Notes: generated from the letters alone by a model not told the origin. 64,000 nt of DNA from CBDBCU01 sp965243185 (GCA_965243185.1 OZ251531.1:2418001-2482000), one strand, 5' to 3'; positions 26,786-36,734 are shown, numbered from the stretch's first letter. Made by a program: numbers and translations.

Positions 26786-27139
26786 GTGAATGCTCTGAAC
26801 TCCGCAGACGCCGCCCAACTGACCGTTGCCGTCGCTTCCGAAAAGTTGGCCGAGGACATCGTGATGCTGGACTTGCGCGGTCTGGCGCCTTTTGCCGACT
26901 ACTTCGTCATTATGTCCGCCGGTTCCTCCCGGCAGATTGAAGCCCTTGAGGACGACATCACCCGGGCAATGAAAGACGCCGGCGTCAGCCGCTTCCATCG
27001 GGAAGGAACGCCGGCCTCCGGCTGGATTCTGCTGGATTTCAGCGATGTCATTGTCCACATTTTCGGCCCGGAGGAGCGGGAGTTCTACGAACTGGAACGC
27101 CTCTGGGGGCAAGCCGCCCAAGTGGTCAGGATTCTGTAA
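26786..27139 (+). CDS. rsfS: Ribosomal silencing factor RsfS/YbeB
   Basis: 117 residues. RsfS binds uL14 on the 50S subunit and blocks subunit joining during starvation. The family core is present: DIVMLDLRGLAPFADYFVIM, SAGSSRQIEALED, GWILLDFSDVIVHIF and EREFYELERLWGQA. The start is uncertain: a GTG at 26786 is taken, and an out-of-frame ATG overlaps it. The 3' end overlaps the convergent ndk gene by 14 bp. Confidence 0.93.
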   Translation: MNALNSADAAQLTVAVASEKLAEDIVMLDLRGLAPFADYFVIMSAGSSRQIEALEDDITRAMKDAGVSRFHREGTPASGWILLDFSDVIVHIFGPEEREFYELERLWGQAAQVVRIL

Positions 27140-27578
27140 TCCACTCCTCCAAACTGCGCCCGTACTCGACAATCTCCTCCGGGCGGAAAAAAAGGCTCAC
27201 CTCCCGGGCCGCCGAATCCACGCTGTCGGAACCGTGTACCAGGTTGCGGCCGATGTCGATGCCCAAATCGCCGCGAATGGTACCGGCCGGCGAGTTGGCC
27301 GGGTTGGTTTCCCCCATCGTCCGCCGCACCAAAGCAACGACATTCTCCGCTTCCCACACCATCGCTACCACCGGCGACGCGGTGATAAAGGCCGCCAAGC
27401 CGGGGAAAAAGGGCCGTTCCACGTGTTCGGCGTAGTGCTGCCGGGCCAAAGCGTCATCCACTTGCATCAGCTTCAGGGCCGCCAGTTTCAGCCCCCGCCG
27501 CTCCAAGCGGGAAATTATCTCGCCTACCAGCCCCCGTTGCACCCCGTCCGGCTTCACCAGTACCAAAGTCCGCTCCAT
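27126..27578 (-). CDS. ndk: Nucleoside diphosphate kinase
   Basis: 150 residues. It starts MERTLVLVKPDGVQRGLVGE and carries the active-site His in NLVHGSDSVDSAAREVSLFF. It balances NTP pools by phosphotransfer via phospho-His. The ATG at 27578 is chosen because it matches the family N-terminus. Last gene after thiL-tsaE-tsaB on the minus strand, separated by an 86-bp gap that holds a degenerate ATTCCC/GGGAAT repeat (about 27626-27650). It overlaps rsfS tail to tail by 14 bp. Confidence 0.97.
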   Translation of the reverse strand: MERTLVLVKPDGVQRGLVGEIISRLERRGLKLAALKLMQVDDALARQHYAEHVERPFFPGLAAFITASPVVAMVWEAENVVALVRRTMGETNPANSPAGTIRGDLGIDIGRNLVHGSDSVDSAAREVSLFFRPEEIVEYGRSLEEWITES

Positions 27579-27664
27579 AATCGTTGCCCCATCCTTTGCC
27601 GAGTTTCTTGCCCAATGCCAACCGTCAATCCGGGAAACCGGGAATGACGGCGCCGGATTTGCCC

Positions 27665-28351
27665 TCAAGACTGCTGCGTCGCCCGGTCGCGGCGTTTCGG
27701 GCCGCCGATGGTGGGCATCCGCAGATAGTACGGTTGCAGCGTTGCCACATCATCCGCAGCCCCGGCCGCTAGACGCTCCTGCCCTAATGCAGCCAAAGCA
27801 TACAGCCGGGCGGCCGGGGCATTGCCGGCGATTATGGCTTGGCGGTCCAACTGCTGCTGTAACAGTTCCGCATACGGCGGCAATCCCTCGCCGCAGAACA
27901 AGGTAGGTTCCGCAATATCCGCCGCCAATTCCTCTGGAGAGCCGATACTGTCAGGCCGAGTGCGGCTGCCGTCCCGGAAAAGAGCCGTGGCTACTTCGCC
28001 CCGGCCGGCATCCAGCAACGCGCACACCGGCAGACCGGCAGCGCGATAATGCCAGGCTTCCAAATCCAAAGTTCCGATGCCGGCTACCGGCTTATCCGCC
28101 GCCAAGGCCAACCCTTTAGCCACGCTCATTCCTACCCGCAGCGCGCTGAACCCGCCCGGCCCCAAGGCTACGGTAATCCCTTCCAAATCGTTGACCGTCA
28201 ACCCTGCGGCCTTCAGCGTCTGCGCCACGGCCGGCATCAACTCCGCCGTATGGTTCACGGCGGAGTACCAGGAACGGCAGGAAACGACCCGCTCGCCATT
28301 AGCCAGAGCCACGCCGGCGTAACGGGTCGAAGTGTCAATCGCCAACAGCAT
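27665..28351 (-). CDS. tsaB: tRNA N6-threonylcarbamoyladenosine synthesis protein TsaB
   Basis: 228 residues with the ASKHA fold: MLLAIDTSTRYAGVAL, then GITVALGPGGFSALRVGMSVAKGLA. TsaB pairs with TsaD and TsaE to transfer threonylcarbamoyl to A37 of ANN-decoding tRNAs. It lacks the TsaD metal-binding His residues, as expected. It starts 4 bp after tsaE, in operon order thiL-tsaE-tsaB. Confidence 0.95.
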   Translation of the reverse strand: MLLAIDTSTRYAGVALANGERVVSCRSWYSAVNHTAELMPAVAQTLKAAGLTVNDLEGITVALGPGGFSALRVGMSVAKGLALAADKPVAGIGTLDLEAWHYRAAGLPVCALLDAGRGEVATALFRDGSRTRPDSIGSPEELAADIAEPTLFCGEGLPPYAELLQQQLDRQAIIAGNAPAARLYALAALGQERLAAGAADDVATLQPYYLRMPTIGGPKRRDRATQQS

Positions 28352-28355
28352 TTAA

Positions 28356-28841
28356 TCAGCCCTTTGCCGGGACGCCGGCCGCCAACTGTTCCACTGCCGC
28401 CCGGTAGCGGTCGGGAATAGCATCAATCGCAATGGTGCGCCCCGGCCCGTCGGCCGCATAGTCCAGATGCAGCCACAAGCAATTTTCCGGGAACGCTTCC
28501 GCCGCCCGGTCGGCCCACTCCACTACCGAAACCCCGTCGCCAAAAAGCTGCTCGTCCAGCCCCAAATCCCACGCCTCCAACGGGTCGTTGATGCGGTACA
28601 AGTCAAAGTGGTACAGGGTCAGCCGGCCCCGGTAGCGCGTCATTATAACAAAGGTCGGGCTGCGGGCATATTCGGACACGCCCAAACCCCAGGCAATGCC
28701 CTGGGTCAGGCAGGTTTTGCCCGCCCCCAACGGCCCGGTCAGCAGAAAAACATCCCCGGCCCGGGCTTGCTCCCCCAAGACACGCCCCACGGCCCGGGTT
28801 TCCTCCGGGGATGTCGTGGTGATGGATAAATAATCCGCCAT
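28356..28841 (-). CDS. tsaE: tRNA threonylcarbamoyladenosine biosynthesis ATPase TsaE
   Basis: 161 residues. P-loop GPLGAGKT (36-43), SPTFVIMTRY, and the characteristic LYHFDLYRI and VVEWADRA segments. It supplies ATPase activity to the TsaBDE complex. Upstream of tsaB by 4 bp, downstream of thiL by 14 bp. Confidence 0.95.
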   Translation of the reverse strand: MADYLSITTTSPEETRAVGRVLGEQARAGDVFLLTGPLGAGKTCLTQGIAWGLGVSEYARSPTFVIMTRYRGRLTLYHFDLYRINDPLEAWDLGLDEQLFGDGVSVVEWADRAAEAFPENCLWLHLDYAADGPGRTIAIDAIPDRYRAAVEQLAAGVPAKG

Positions 28842-28855
28842 AATGCCCTACGCCC

Positions 28856-29863
28856 TTATCCGAAATGATCCCAACCGGCCCGGCCAATAGTTTCCTCTTG
28901 ACCTTCCGGAGATACCAGCATCACTTGACCGGCCGGCCCGGCGGTGATTTCCCCGATGACGGCGGCACCCTCCGGCAGCAAGGGCATCACCTTATCCATA
29001 ACCGGCGGCGGCGCGGTGAACAGCAAAACATAATCCTCCCCGCCGTGCAATGCCAAGTCCAAACATTCCTCCGGGAAAGCCGGCCGCAGCAAGGGATGAA
29101 TGGGCAGTTGGCCGGCGTAAATCCGAGCTGCGGCGCCGCTGGACAAGCAGAGTTTAGACAAATCATCCGCCAACCCGTCACTGACATCCATTGCCGTCAA
29201 CACGCCGCCTTGAGCCAGTATTTGCCCGGCGGCTACCGCCGGGCCAGGGCGGCGGTGCGCTTGCCGCAGAAAATCGGCCGCCGCCTCCGGCGCGGACAAC
29301 CCGGCCAACATCAGTTTTAACCCGCCGCCGGAATTGCCGACCCAACCGGTAACCGCTACTTGGTCGCCGGGCCGAGCCGTAGTGCGGAGCAAGGGCGGCC
29401 CTTCCCGCAAACCGGTCAATGCCACCGTAACAAACAAAACCGGGGAACGCACCAGATCGCCGCCGACAATGGCCGTCCCGTAGCGGTTGCCAATATCCAG
29501 CAGCCCGTGGTACAGTTCCTCAATATCGGCAACGGCGGTCTCCGGCGGCAGCCCCAAGGTAATCAGGGCATACAACGGCCGGCCGCCCATCGCGGCAATA
29601 TCGCTGATGTTGGCCGCCAGACACTTCCAGCCCAAATCCCGCCAGGGCGTAGTTTCCCGGGTAAAGTGGATGCCCTCTACCACCGTGTCGGTAGTAGCCA
29701 GTTCGGTAGCCGTCCCGGTTGCCCAGGCCGCCGTATCGTCCCCGGTATCCACCAGCAGCCGAAAATCAAAAGCCGCGCCATTAGCCGGCCCGCCCCGCTC
29801 CCGGGTAACCATAGCGTTCAGCCGCGCAATCAGCCCGAACTCGCCAATATCCTTAACCAGCAT
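28856..29863 (-). CDS. thiL: Thiamine-monophosphate kinase
   Basis: 335 residues from the ATG at 29863 (MLVKDIGEFGLIARL), the canonical ThiL start; upstream in-frame codons would overlap the broken hepT gene. Metal and ATP motifs: DTGDDTAAW, TDTVVEGIHF and IVGGDLVRSP, then MDVSDGLADDL. It phosphorylates TMP to the cofactor thiamine diphosphate. First gene of the thiL-tsaE-tsaB group. Confidence 0.95.
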   Translation of the reverse strand: MLVKDIGEFGLIARLNAMVTRERGGPANGAAFDFRLLVDTGDDTAAWATGTATELATTDTVVEGIHFTRETTPWRDLGWKCLAANISDIAAMGGRPLYALITLGLPPETAVADIEELYHGLLDIGNRYGTAIVGGDLVRSPVLFVTVALTGLREGPPLLRTTARPGDQVAVTGWVGNSGGGLKLMLAGLSAPEAAADFLRQAHRRPGPAVAAGQILAQGGVLTAMDVSDGLADDLSKLCLSSGAAARIYAGQLPIHPLLRPAFPEECLDLALHGGEDYVLLFTAPPPVMDKVMPLLPEGAAVIGEITAGPAGQVMLVSPEGQEETIGRAGWDHFG

Positions 29864-29873
29864 AGCAGGGGAA

Positions 29874-30274
29874 TTATAGACCGGGGAATGGGATGGGGGC
29901 AAGGGTGTTGAGGGACGGCCAGGATTTAGCATCCATTTCGTCCAGAATTTTCCTCACTTCAACCCCCAGCGGAGGAATATCCTCTTGAACCGTGCGCCAC
30001 AAGACCCGATCATCAACCCCGAAATACTCGTGGATCAGCACATTCCGCATACCCCGCATATCCTGCCGGGTACTTGAGGATTGCTCCTCTGGATAGCCAG
30101 TGGAATCTGACCAGCAGCTTCGCCAATAATTTCTAAAGCTCGGATAACAGCGAATTGGGTTCGGGTATCGGACAGGAAGTCCGCGAAGTCCATCCCGGAA
30201 ACAAACTGTTGTGCTTGTTCTGATGCCTCGAGAATATCCTGCAAAGCATCCCGATGCGACCGCCCGGAACTCAC
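29874..30274 (-). pseudogene. hepT: HepT-family (HEPN/DUF86) toxin, frameshifted
   Basis: Two adjacent minus-strand frames together make one DUF86 protein. The N-terminal part starts at a GTG at 30274 (SHRDALQDILEASEQAQQFV, ending RALEIIGEAAGQIP), reaches NPQVP, then shifts frame. The rest continues as DMRGMRNVLIHEYFGVDD. Family members normally read NPxxPWRxxxGMRN here, so about 4 bp look deleted near 30070. The RNase motif R-x4-H-x-Y (RNVLIHEY) lies in the second frame, so the protein from the first frame lacks it. The GTG overlaps the mntA stop (GTGA). A sequencing error cannot be excluded. Confidence 0.8.
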
Positions 30275-30588
30275 ACCATCACCACTTGCCGCAGGATACG
30301 CTCCCCTATTTGCGGATTGAGCGCGGATTTCATCACCAAGTCAACTTTCACCCCCATCAGTCGGCTCAGCTCCCGCTCCAATCGGACAAACTGAAACAGC
30401 GTAGGCGGCCGGTCAAACTCCACCAGCAAATCCAGGTCGCTATGCCGCCCGGCTTGCCCCACGGCATAGGAACCAAAGACTCCTAAACCGCGAACTCCGT
30501 AATTCTGCCGCAGCTCTGGCATCCGGGACTGCAAGGCGTCGGTGATTTCCGACAAGGCAAGCGGAGGAGTGGTAATTGCTTCATTCAT
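30271..30588 (-). CDS. mntA: MntA-family nucleotidyltransferase antitoxin
   Basis: 105 residues. Minimal nucleotidyltransferase fold with GSYAVGQAGRHSDLDLLVEF (GS-x10-D-x-D), the catalytic signature of MNT antitoxins that AMPylate HepT. The C-terminal segment KVDLVMKSALNPQIGERIL is typical. It overlaps the broken hepT by 3 bp. The antitoxin looks intact although its toxin is frameshifted. Confidence 0.9.
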   Translation of the reverse strand: MNEAITTPPLALSEITDALQSRMPELRQNYGVRGLGVFGSYAVGQAGRHSDLDLLVEFDRPPTLFQFVRLERELSRLMGVKVDLVMKSALNPQIGERILRQVVMV

Positions 30589-30594
30589 AGCGGC

Positions 30595-30624
30595 ATTATA
30601 GCCCGGTCAACTGGGCTGAGACAA
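30595..30624 (-). promoter_or_regulatory. Promoter of mntA-hepT
   Basis: On the minus strand: -35 TTGTCT, an 18-bp spacer, -10 TATAAT. The -10 ends only 6 bp before the mntA ATG, so the transcript would be leaderless or nearly so. Confidence 0.55.
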
Positions 30625-30643
30625 GGTGGGCAGCAGAGGAATG

Positions 30644-30718
30644 TCACCGCTGGCTGGCGTGGAGAATGGTAATGCCGATGACCGCGTCCCCATCATAGAG
30701 AAGGTACCAAATGCCGCC
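30644..30718 (-). pseudogene. RelE/ParE-like toxin remnant (C-terminal 24 codons)
   Basis: The minus strand reads GIWYLLYDGDAVIGITILHA followed by SQR and a stop, which looks like the last strands of a ParE/RelE toxin. The frame is closed upstream by a stop at the 16S terminator, so only the tail survives. Short, so tentative. Confidence 0.4.
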
Positions 30719-30727
30719 TAAACAAAA

Positions 30728-30750
30728 AGCCGGGCTTCATCAGCCCGGCT
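30728..30750 (-). terminator. Intrinsic terminator of the 16S rRNA transcript
   Basis: AGCCGGGCT, five bases, AGCCCGGCT, followed on the minus strand by TTTTTGTTT. It lies about 260 bp beyond the 16S 3' end, just past the processing-stem arm. Confidence 0.85.
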
Positions 30751-30767
30751 TTCCTTAAATCCCCTCG

Positions 30768-30793
30768 CCTTAACCGCTGAAAAGTAGAAGGAA
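30768..30793 (-). other. 3' arm of the 16S precursor processing stem
   Basis: Complementary to 32543-32568 in the transcript at 23 of 26 positions, including an unbroken 16-bp block. The two arms enclose the whole 16S gene, as expected for an RNase III processing stem. Confidence 0.8.
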
Positions 30794-31011
30794 GGTGCAG
30801 TTCCAAAGTTGAGAAGTTTGGCTCGCCCTTGCGAGCCGGAGTTGTTAAGCGGTGAGTTTGATTAAGAACCGTTGCCGGTAGCCGGGGAGCGCGATGCTCA
30901 ACCAATCTGACTACAAGAAACGGAACACCCACCGACCGACCTGGGAGATGGTCTCCGCCGCCATCCCGAAGTATGGTGGCCTCGGAAAAACCGGCGGGGA
31001 CGGAAACTCCC

Positions 31012-32527
<1,516 letters not shown>

Positions 32528-32542
32528 ATGGAAAAACCTTAC

Positions 32543-32568
32543 TTCCTTCTACTTTTCAACTGTTAAGG
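32543..32568 (-). other. 5' arm of the 16S precursor processing stem
   Basis: The transcript reads CCTTAACAGTTGAAAAGTAG then AAGGAA, pairing with the trailer arm at 30768-30793. It lies about 16 bp upstream of the mature 5' end. Confidence 0.8.
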
Positions 32569-32608
32569 TGCCGTTATGTCCCCCCGCCTTTCTCCAGCGG
32601 GTTCGGTT

Positions 32609-32637
32609 AGTATAATCGGCATTTTAACCCTTGTCAA
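32609..32637 (-). promoter_or_regulatory. 16S rRNA promoter
   Basis: Consensus -35 TTGACA, a 17-bp spacer, -10 TATACT on the minus strand. An A/T-rich stretch (AAAATTGAAAATTGG) upstream of the -35 resembles an UP element. Confidence 0.88.
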
Positions 32638-32699
32638 GCGGTTTTATGCCAATTTTCAATTTTCGTTAAAATCCGTTTTCGCTCCCCTTAAACCGCCCG

Positions 32700-34139
32700 C
32701 TACGGCGTCAACGGCTGCCCCACCAATCCCCAGTACGGCAAAGCCAGCCCAAACAGCACCGCTATAGCCACCGCTGTCATTATCAATCCAAAGCGCAGGA
32801 TTTCCAGATTGCCGATTTCCGCCCGTTGGAAAATGAACACCGCTCCGGTGCCGGCCGCGCTGTAATACACCACCGAATCCCCCACTACCACCGCCGCCAT
32901 CCCGCACACCAGCGGGTTCAGCCCCAACGCCGCCGCGCTGGTCATCGCTATCGGCACCACCAGCGACAAGTAAGCCGCAATGTTGGTCAACACCAGCCGC
33001 ACCGCCGCAAACCCGCCGCACAAGGCCAGCAGTGTCAACAATGGCTGCTCCGGCCACTGCGCCGCGCCGCCTACCAGCAAGTCGGCAAACCACGCCGCCG
33101 CCCCGGTGGATACCAAAGCCGCCGCCAGCGACAGCGAGGCCGCAATCACAAAGAAATTAGACCAGCCCAAGTTTTGCTCAAACTCCCGCCAACTCAGTAC
33201 CCCAATGCCGGGCATCAGGATTAGAACCATCGCCAGCAATGCCGGCCCCGCCGGATGTATCCCATGGGCAAAGTCGGTGAACCACAACAGCGCCGTCACA
33301 ATCACAATCGCCGCCGCCCGATACTCCACTCCTTGCATCGGCCCCAACGCCGGCCCGGTGTCTCCCGGCCCAATGCCGCCCTCCAGCCGAAACCCGGAAC
33401 GGTAGACCCAATAAAGCAGCGTCCCCCCGATTACCAAGTTGGCATAGAACGGGACGCTCATCAGGACAAACCACTGCGTCCAGGAAAAATCCCCCATCAG
33501 CCCCGACGCCACTACCGGCGTTATACCCCCGGCCAGCAGCGCCGTCGAACCCAGCCGGTTCAGGCTCCCCATCGCCAGCATCAACCCCTTATAGTAGCGG
33601 TGTTCCTTGGGAATGTTCCATTGTGCCAGTACCTCCTCATAAATATGCACCAGAATCGCCCCCCGGGTGCTGGCTGACGGCAGGGCAAAAGTCAGCAGGG
33701 CAAAGGAAAAGAGCATCTGGGCATACAGATAGCCGGGCCGGCCCCGGACGCCCCGCAGCAGACCGCCAGCCAACCGCGCCGCCAGCCCGGAATGGCTCAC
33801 CGCCAGCCCCAAAGTCAGGATACCGATTAGGAAGTAGGAAACCGGCTGAGCAAACCCATGCAAAGCGGCCGCCAGATCCGGCGTTGCGCCCAGGGCCACC
33901 AGCAGTATTACCCCCGCCAAGCCGGTCACCGCTACCGGCAAGGCGTCGGTCGCCCACAAGACTACCGCCAACGCCATCACCGCCAGGGCCCTTTGCCCTT
34001 CCGGAGTCAATCCGGCCGGCGTCGGCAGCAGCAGTATCAGCAAAAACAAGGCAACGGCCGCCCCCAACTTGACCGCCGCCTTGCTGTCGGAATGCAAAAA
34101 GGCAAACCCGGCCCGCCCGGACTTATCCAACAATCCCAC
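32700..34139 (-). CDS. SLC13/DASS-family anion transporter
   Basis: 479 residues with about 11-12 hydrophobic segments. Family features: LWATDALPVAVTGLAGVILL, an SASTRGAILV segment in the first hairpin half, and a related RLVLTNIAAYLSLVVPIA in the second half. DASS transporters move dicarboxylates, citrate or sulfate with Na+. The GTG at 34139 is the proposed start, but TTG codons a few residues later are possible. It follows the amidase gene by 30 bp, so a shared transcript is likely. Confidence 0.85.
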   Translation of the reverse strand: MGLLDKSGRAGFAFLHSDSKAAVKLGAAVALFLLILLLPTPAGLTPEGQRALAVMALAVVLWATDALPVAVTGLAGVILLVALGATPDLAAALHGFAQPVSYFLIGILTLGLAVSHSGLAARLAGGLLRGVRGRPGYLYAQMLFSFALLTFALPSASTRGAILVHIYEEVLAQWNIPKEHRYYKGLMLAMGSLNRLGSTALLAGGITPVVASGLMGDFSWTQWFVLMSVPFYANLVIGGTLLYWVYRSGFRLEGGIGPGDTGPALGPMQGVEYRAAAIVIVTALLWFTDFAHGIHPAGPALLAMVLILMPGIGVLSWREFEQNLGWSNFFVIAASLSLAAALVSTGAAAWFADLLVGGAAQWPEQPLLTLLALCGGFAAVRLVLTNIAAYLSLVVPIAMTSAAALGLNPLVCGMAAVVVGDSVVYYSAAGTGAVFIFQRAEIGNLEILRFGLIMTAVAIAVLFGLALPYWGLVGQPLTP

Positions 34140-34169
34140 CTTGTCAATCCCGGCTCGAATCCCGCCGCC

Positions 34170-35519
34170 CTACACCGGCGGCGTCAACTCCACTCCCAAA
34201 ACCCCCTCGCACCAGGCCGCCGCCGCCAGCAGCCGCGCCTCCGCAAAGTCTGCGCCTATCAGTTGCAGCCCCAGCGGCAGACCGGACGCCGCCAGCCCCG
34301 ACGGGATACTGATTGCCGGCAAGCCGCAGGAAGTCCACGGCCCTTGAAACATCGTGTTGCCGGTATTCGTGCGGTCGGCCAAAGCCGGGGTTGGCGTGGC
34401 CGGCGTCAGCAGCGCATCCACCTTTCCCGCCAACTCTCGCATCTCATAAATAAACCGCTGCCGCCGCTCCAACGCCCGGGAATAGCTGACCGCATCCGTC
34501 TCCAGCCCCCGCCCAATCAATTCCCGCAGCCGGGGCTGATAATCCTCGGCCTGCCGGCGGTACATCGGCTCGTGGAACGCCGAACCCTCTACCGCCATAA
34601 TCACCTGCTGGTCGGCAATCGCCGTCTCAAAACTGTCCGGCAGCGTCAACTCCTCGACCGTTGCCCCGGCCTGCGCCAACCGCTCTACCATCCCATCGGT
34701 ATGACGCCGAGACGCGGCGTCAGCATTATCGTAAAAGAACTGCCGCAGCAGACCGATGCGCGGCGGCTGGGGATTGTCCAACCCCGCCGCATAATCGGGA
34801 GCCGGCAAATCCGCCGCCGCCGGGTCATCAGCATCCGGCCCGGCCAGAACTTGCAGCAGCAACGCCGCATCCGCCACGCTGCGGGTCATCCAACCCATCG
34901 TATCCAGCGACCAACTGACCGGTATCACCCCGTAGCGGCTCACCCGCCCGTAGCTCGGCTTAAACCCCACCACTCCGTTATAGGCCGCCGGCCGCAGCAC
35001 CGAACCCACCGTTTGCGAACCCAATGCCGCCGGACACATCCGCGCCGCCACGGCCACCGCCGACCCGCTGCTCGAACCGCCGGGTGTATGCGCCGGATGC
35101 CACGGGTTCACCGTCGGCGACGGATCCATACAGGCAAACTCCGTGGTAACCGTCTTGCCCAGCATAATCGCCCCGGCCGCCTTCAGCCGGGCCACCGGCG
35201 CGGCGTCATACTCCGGCACAAAATCGGCGTAAACCTTGGAGCAAGCGGTGGTGGGAATCCCGGCGGTGTAGTAAATATCCTTGACCCCGATGGGGATACC
35301 GTGCATCGGCCCCAACGCCGCCCCTCCGGCCGCTTCCCGCTCCTTAACCGCCGCTTCCTCTAAAACCGCCGCCCGATCCAGATAAACCCAAGCCAGCAAC
35401 GCCGGCTCCAACGCCTCAATCCGCCCCAGCAGCGACTCCATCAAAGCCACCGGAGAAAGGCTGCCGCTGCGGATTTGCCCGGCGGCCTCCGTCACCGAAA
35501 GTTCATAAGGTCGCGGCAT
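34170..35519 (-). CDS. Amidase-signature family amidase
   Basis: 449 residues. The Ser-cisSer-Lys triad is visible: K80 in GIPIGVKD, the Ser-rich GGSSSGSA (149-151) and the nucleophile S173 in QTVGSVLRPAAYN. It hydrolyses amide bonds. It may be a stand-alone amidase rather than GatA, since gatB and gatC are not nearby and the canonical TGGS(I)R is altered to TVGSVLR. The ATG at 35519 is clear. The SLC13 transporter follows by 30 bp and could import or export its substrate or product. Confidence 0.9.
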   Translation of the reverse strand: MPRPYELSVTEAAGQIRSGSLSPVALMESLLGRIEALEPALLAWVYLDRAAVLEEAAVKEREAAGGAALGPMHGIPIGVKDIYYTAGIPTTACSKVYADFVPEYDAAPVARLKAAGAIMLGKTVTTEFACMDPSPTVNPWHPAHTPGGSSSGSAVAVAARMCPAALGSQTVGSVLRPAAYNGVVGFKPSYGRVSRYGVIPVSWSLDTMGWMTRSVADAALLLQVLAGPDADDPAAADLPAPDYAAGLDNPQPPRIGLLRQFFYDNADAASRRHTDGMVERLAQAGATVEELTLPDSFETAIADQQVIMAVEGSAFHEPMYRRQAEDYQPRLRELIGRGLETDAVSYSRALERRQRFIYEMRELAGKVDALLTPATPTPALADRTNTGNTMFQGPWTSCGLPAISIPSGLAASGLPLGLQLIGADFAEARLLAAAAWCEGVLGVELTPPV

Positions 35520-35578
35520 AGCTACAGCTCCTTGCGAATTTCAAGAATAAATCATCTGGCCCAGCAACGGGCCGGCTT

Positions 35579-35962
35579 TTACGCCGGGGTTTCGTCCAAC
35601 TCCTCAATTACCACTTCCTCATTCACCCGCATCTGTACCGTCAGTTGGCTACCTTCCAGCAGCCGCGTCCCCATTAGCGGATTCCCCCGGGTTTCCAAAA
35701 CCTCAACATAGCGGTGCCGGCCGTGCCAGAGAATGTAACCGCCCCAAGTGTTAACTTGCTCTCGAACGCCGGTAGCCAAGGTTACCATCGTTGGCGCAAC
35801 CTCCGCTAACCCCAGCTGATTAATCGATTCCCGGGACAAGGTCAAGTCACCGTCAAACCCGGTATCCACCACGAAAACCATTGGGCGAAAATTTCCGGCG
35901 CCATTGCCCGTTTCCAACGGTATCCAAGCACGCTGCCGGGCATCCACACTACCTTTGATCAT
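35579..35962 (-). CDS. Retropepsin-like (clan AA) aspartic protease, unit 1
   Basis: 127 residues from the ATG at 35962, which overlaps its partner gene by 14 bp. The central motif is VFVVDTGFDGDLTL, with the D-T-G of clan AA aspartic proteases, followed by VNTWGGYILWHGR and ETRGNPLMGTRLLEG, the second flap half including a G-x-x-LL. Such proteins are half-pepsins that work as dimers. Substrate unknown. It is one of three near-copies in tandem (35579-37768). Confidence 0.8.
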   Translation of the reverse strand: MIKGSVDARQRAWIPLETGNGAGNFRPMVFVVDTGFDGDLTLSRESINQLGLAEVAPTMVTLATGVREQVNTWGGYILWHGRHRYVEVLETRGNPLMGTRLLEGSQLTVQMRVNEEVVIEELDETPA

Positions 35963-36236
35963 TAGTTGGCTCCTCGCCAGGTTCCCCGCCCCAACCAAGG
36001 TTAAAGGCGGACGAGTAACCGACCTTGGCGCCAAACCGAACCGAGTCAGGACGCCGCTCTTTCAAGCAGTGGGACGCATCCGACATCAAGTCGGCAATCT
36101 CATAATCGCCGCTCTCAATGTCAATGACGATAAACCGCCCGTTCTCCTGCGGCTCCACCAGCGGCTTAATCCGCTCCGCATAGATTCGCTCCCCCCGCTC
36201 GCACACCTCGTCAATACCGTACTTAGAAGTGGTCAT
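35949..36236 (-). CDS. Small partner protein, DUF5678-like, unit 1
   Basis: 95 residues. Start ATG 36236 with AGGAGG seven bases upstream. Two segments: a helical YGIDEVCERGERIYAERIKP and a beta-rich NGRFIVIDIESGDYEIA, then RRPDSVRF. The FIVIDIESGDYEI strand pair resembles small proteins encoded just upstream of clan AA proteases, annotated DUF5678 in my memory. Its stop overlaps the protease start, so translation is coupled. Confidence 0.7.
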   Translation of the reverse strand: MTTSKYGIDEVCERGERIYAERIKPLVEPQENGRFIVIDIESGDYEIADLMSDASHCLKERRPDSVRFGAKVGYSSAFNLGWGGEPGEEPTNDQR

Positions 36237-36356
36237 CCCAATCCTCCTTTTCTAGCCCTATGTTACCACCTTTCCCCGGAAAACGCCGAAACCCGGAGCA
36301 TCGCAAGCATACCCCGGTCCATTGCCGCTACAGTGTAAAGCCGGATACCCAATCAA

Positions 36357-36734
36357 TCAAAAGGCATCCAACTCCTCAATCATCACCTCCCCATTGACCC
36401 GCATCTGTACCGTCAGCAGACTACCCTCCAGCAGCCGCGTCCCTAGCAACGGGTTCCCCCGGGTTTCCAAAATCTCAACATAGCGATGCCGGCCGTGCCA
36501 GAGGATATAGCCGGCCCAAGTATTCACCAGCTCCCTAGTGCCGGTCGCCAGAGTCACCATTGTTGAGGAGACCGGCGCTAACCCTAGTTGCCCGATCATT
36601 TCCAAGGGTAGAGTCAATTCCCCGTCAAACCCGGTGTCCACTACAAAAACCACCGGGCGAAACCTTCCGGAGCCATTGCTCATTTCCAACGGTATCCAAG
36701 CGCGCCGCCGGCCATCCACCCTACCCTTGATCAT
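36357..36734 (-). CDS. Retropepsin-like (clan AA) aspartic protease, unit 2
   Basis: 125 residues. VFVVDTGFDGELTL carries the D-T-G. It is very similar to unit 1 (LVNTWAGYILWHGRHRYVEI, RGNPLLGTRLLEG). The ATG at 36734 overlaps the partner gene by 14 bp. Function unknown beyond the protease fold. Confidence 0.8.
   Translation of the reverse strand: MIKGRVDGRRRAWIPLEMSNGSGRFRPVVFVVDTGFDGELTLPLEMIGQLGLAPVSSTMVTLATGTRELVNTWAGYILWHGRHRYVEILETRGNPLLGTRLLEGSLLTVQMRVNGEVMIEELDAF

Noticed and set aside
33858..35363. 501-codon plus-strand frame rich in Arg and Gln
   Set aside because: Antisense to the amidase and transporter; no motif.
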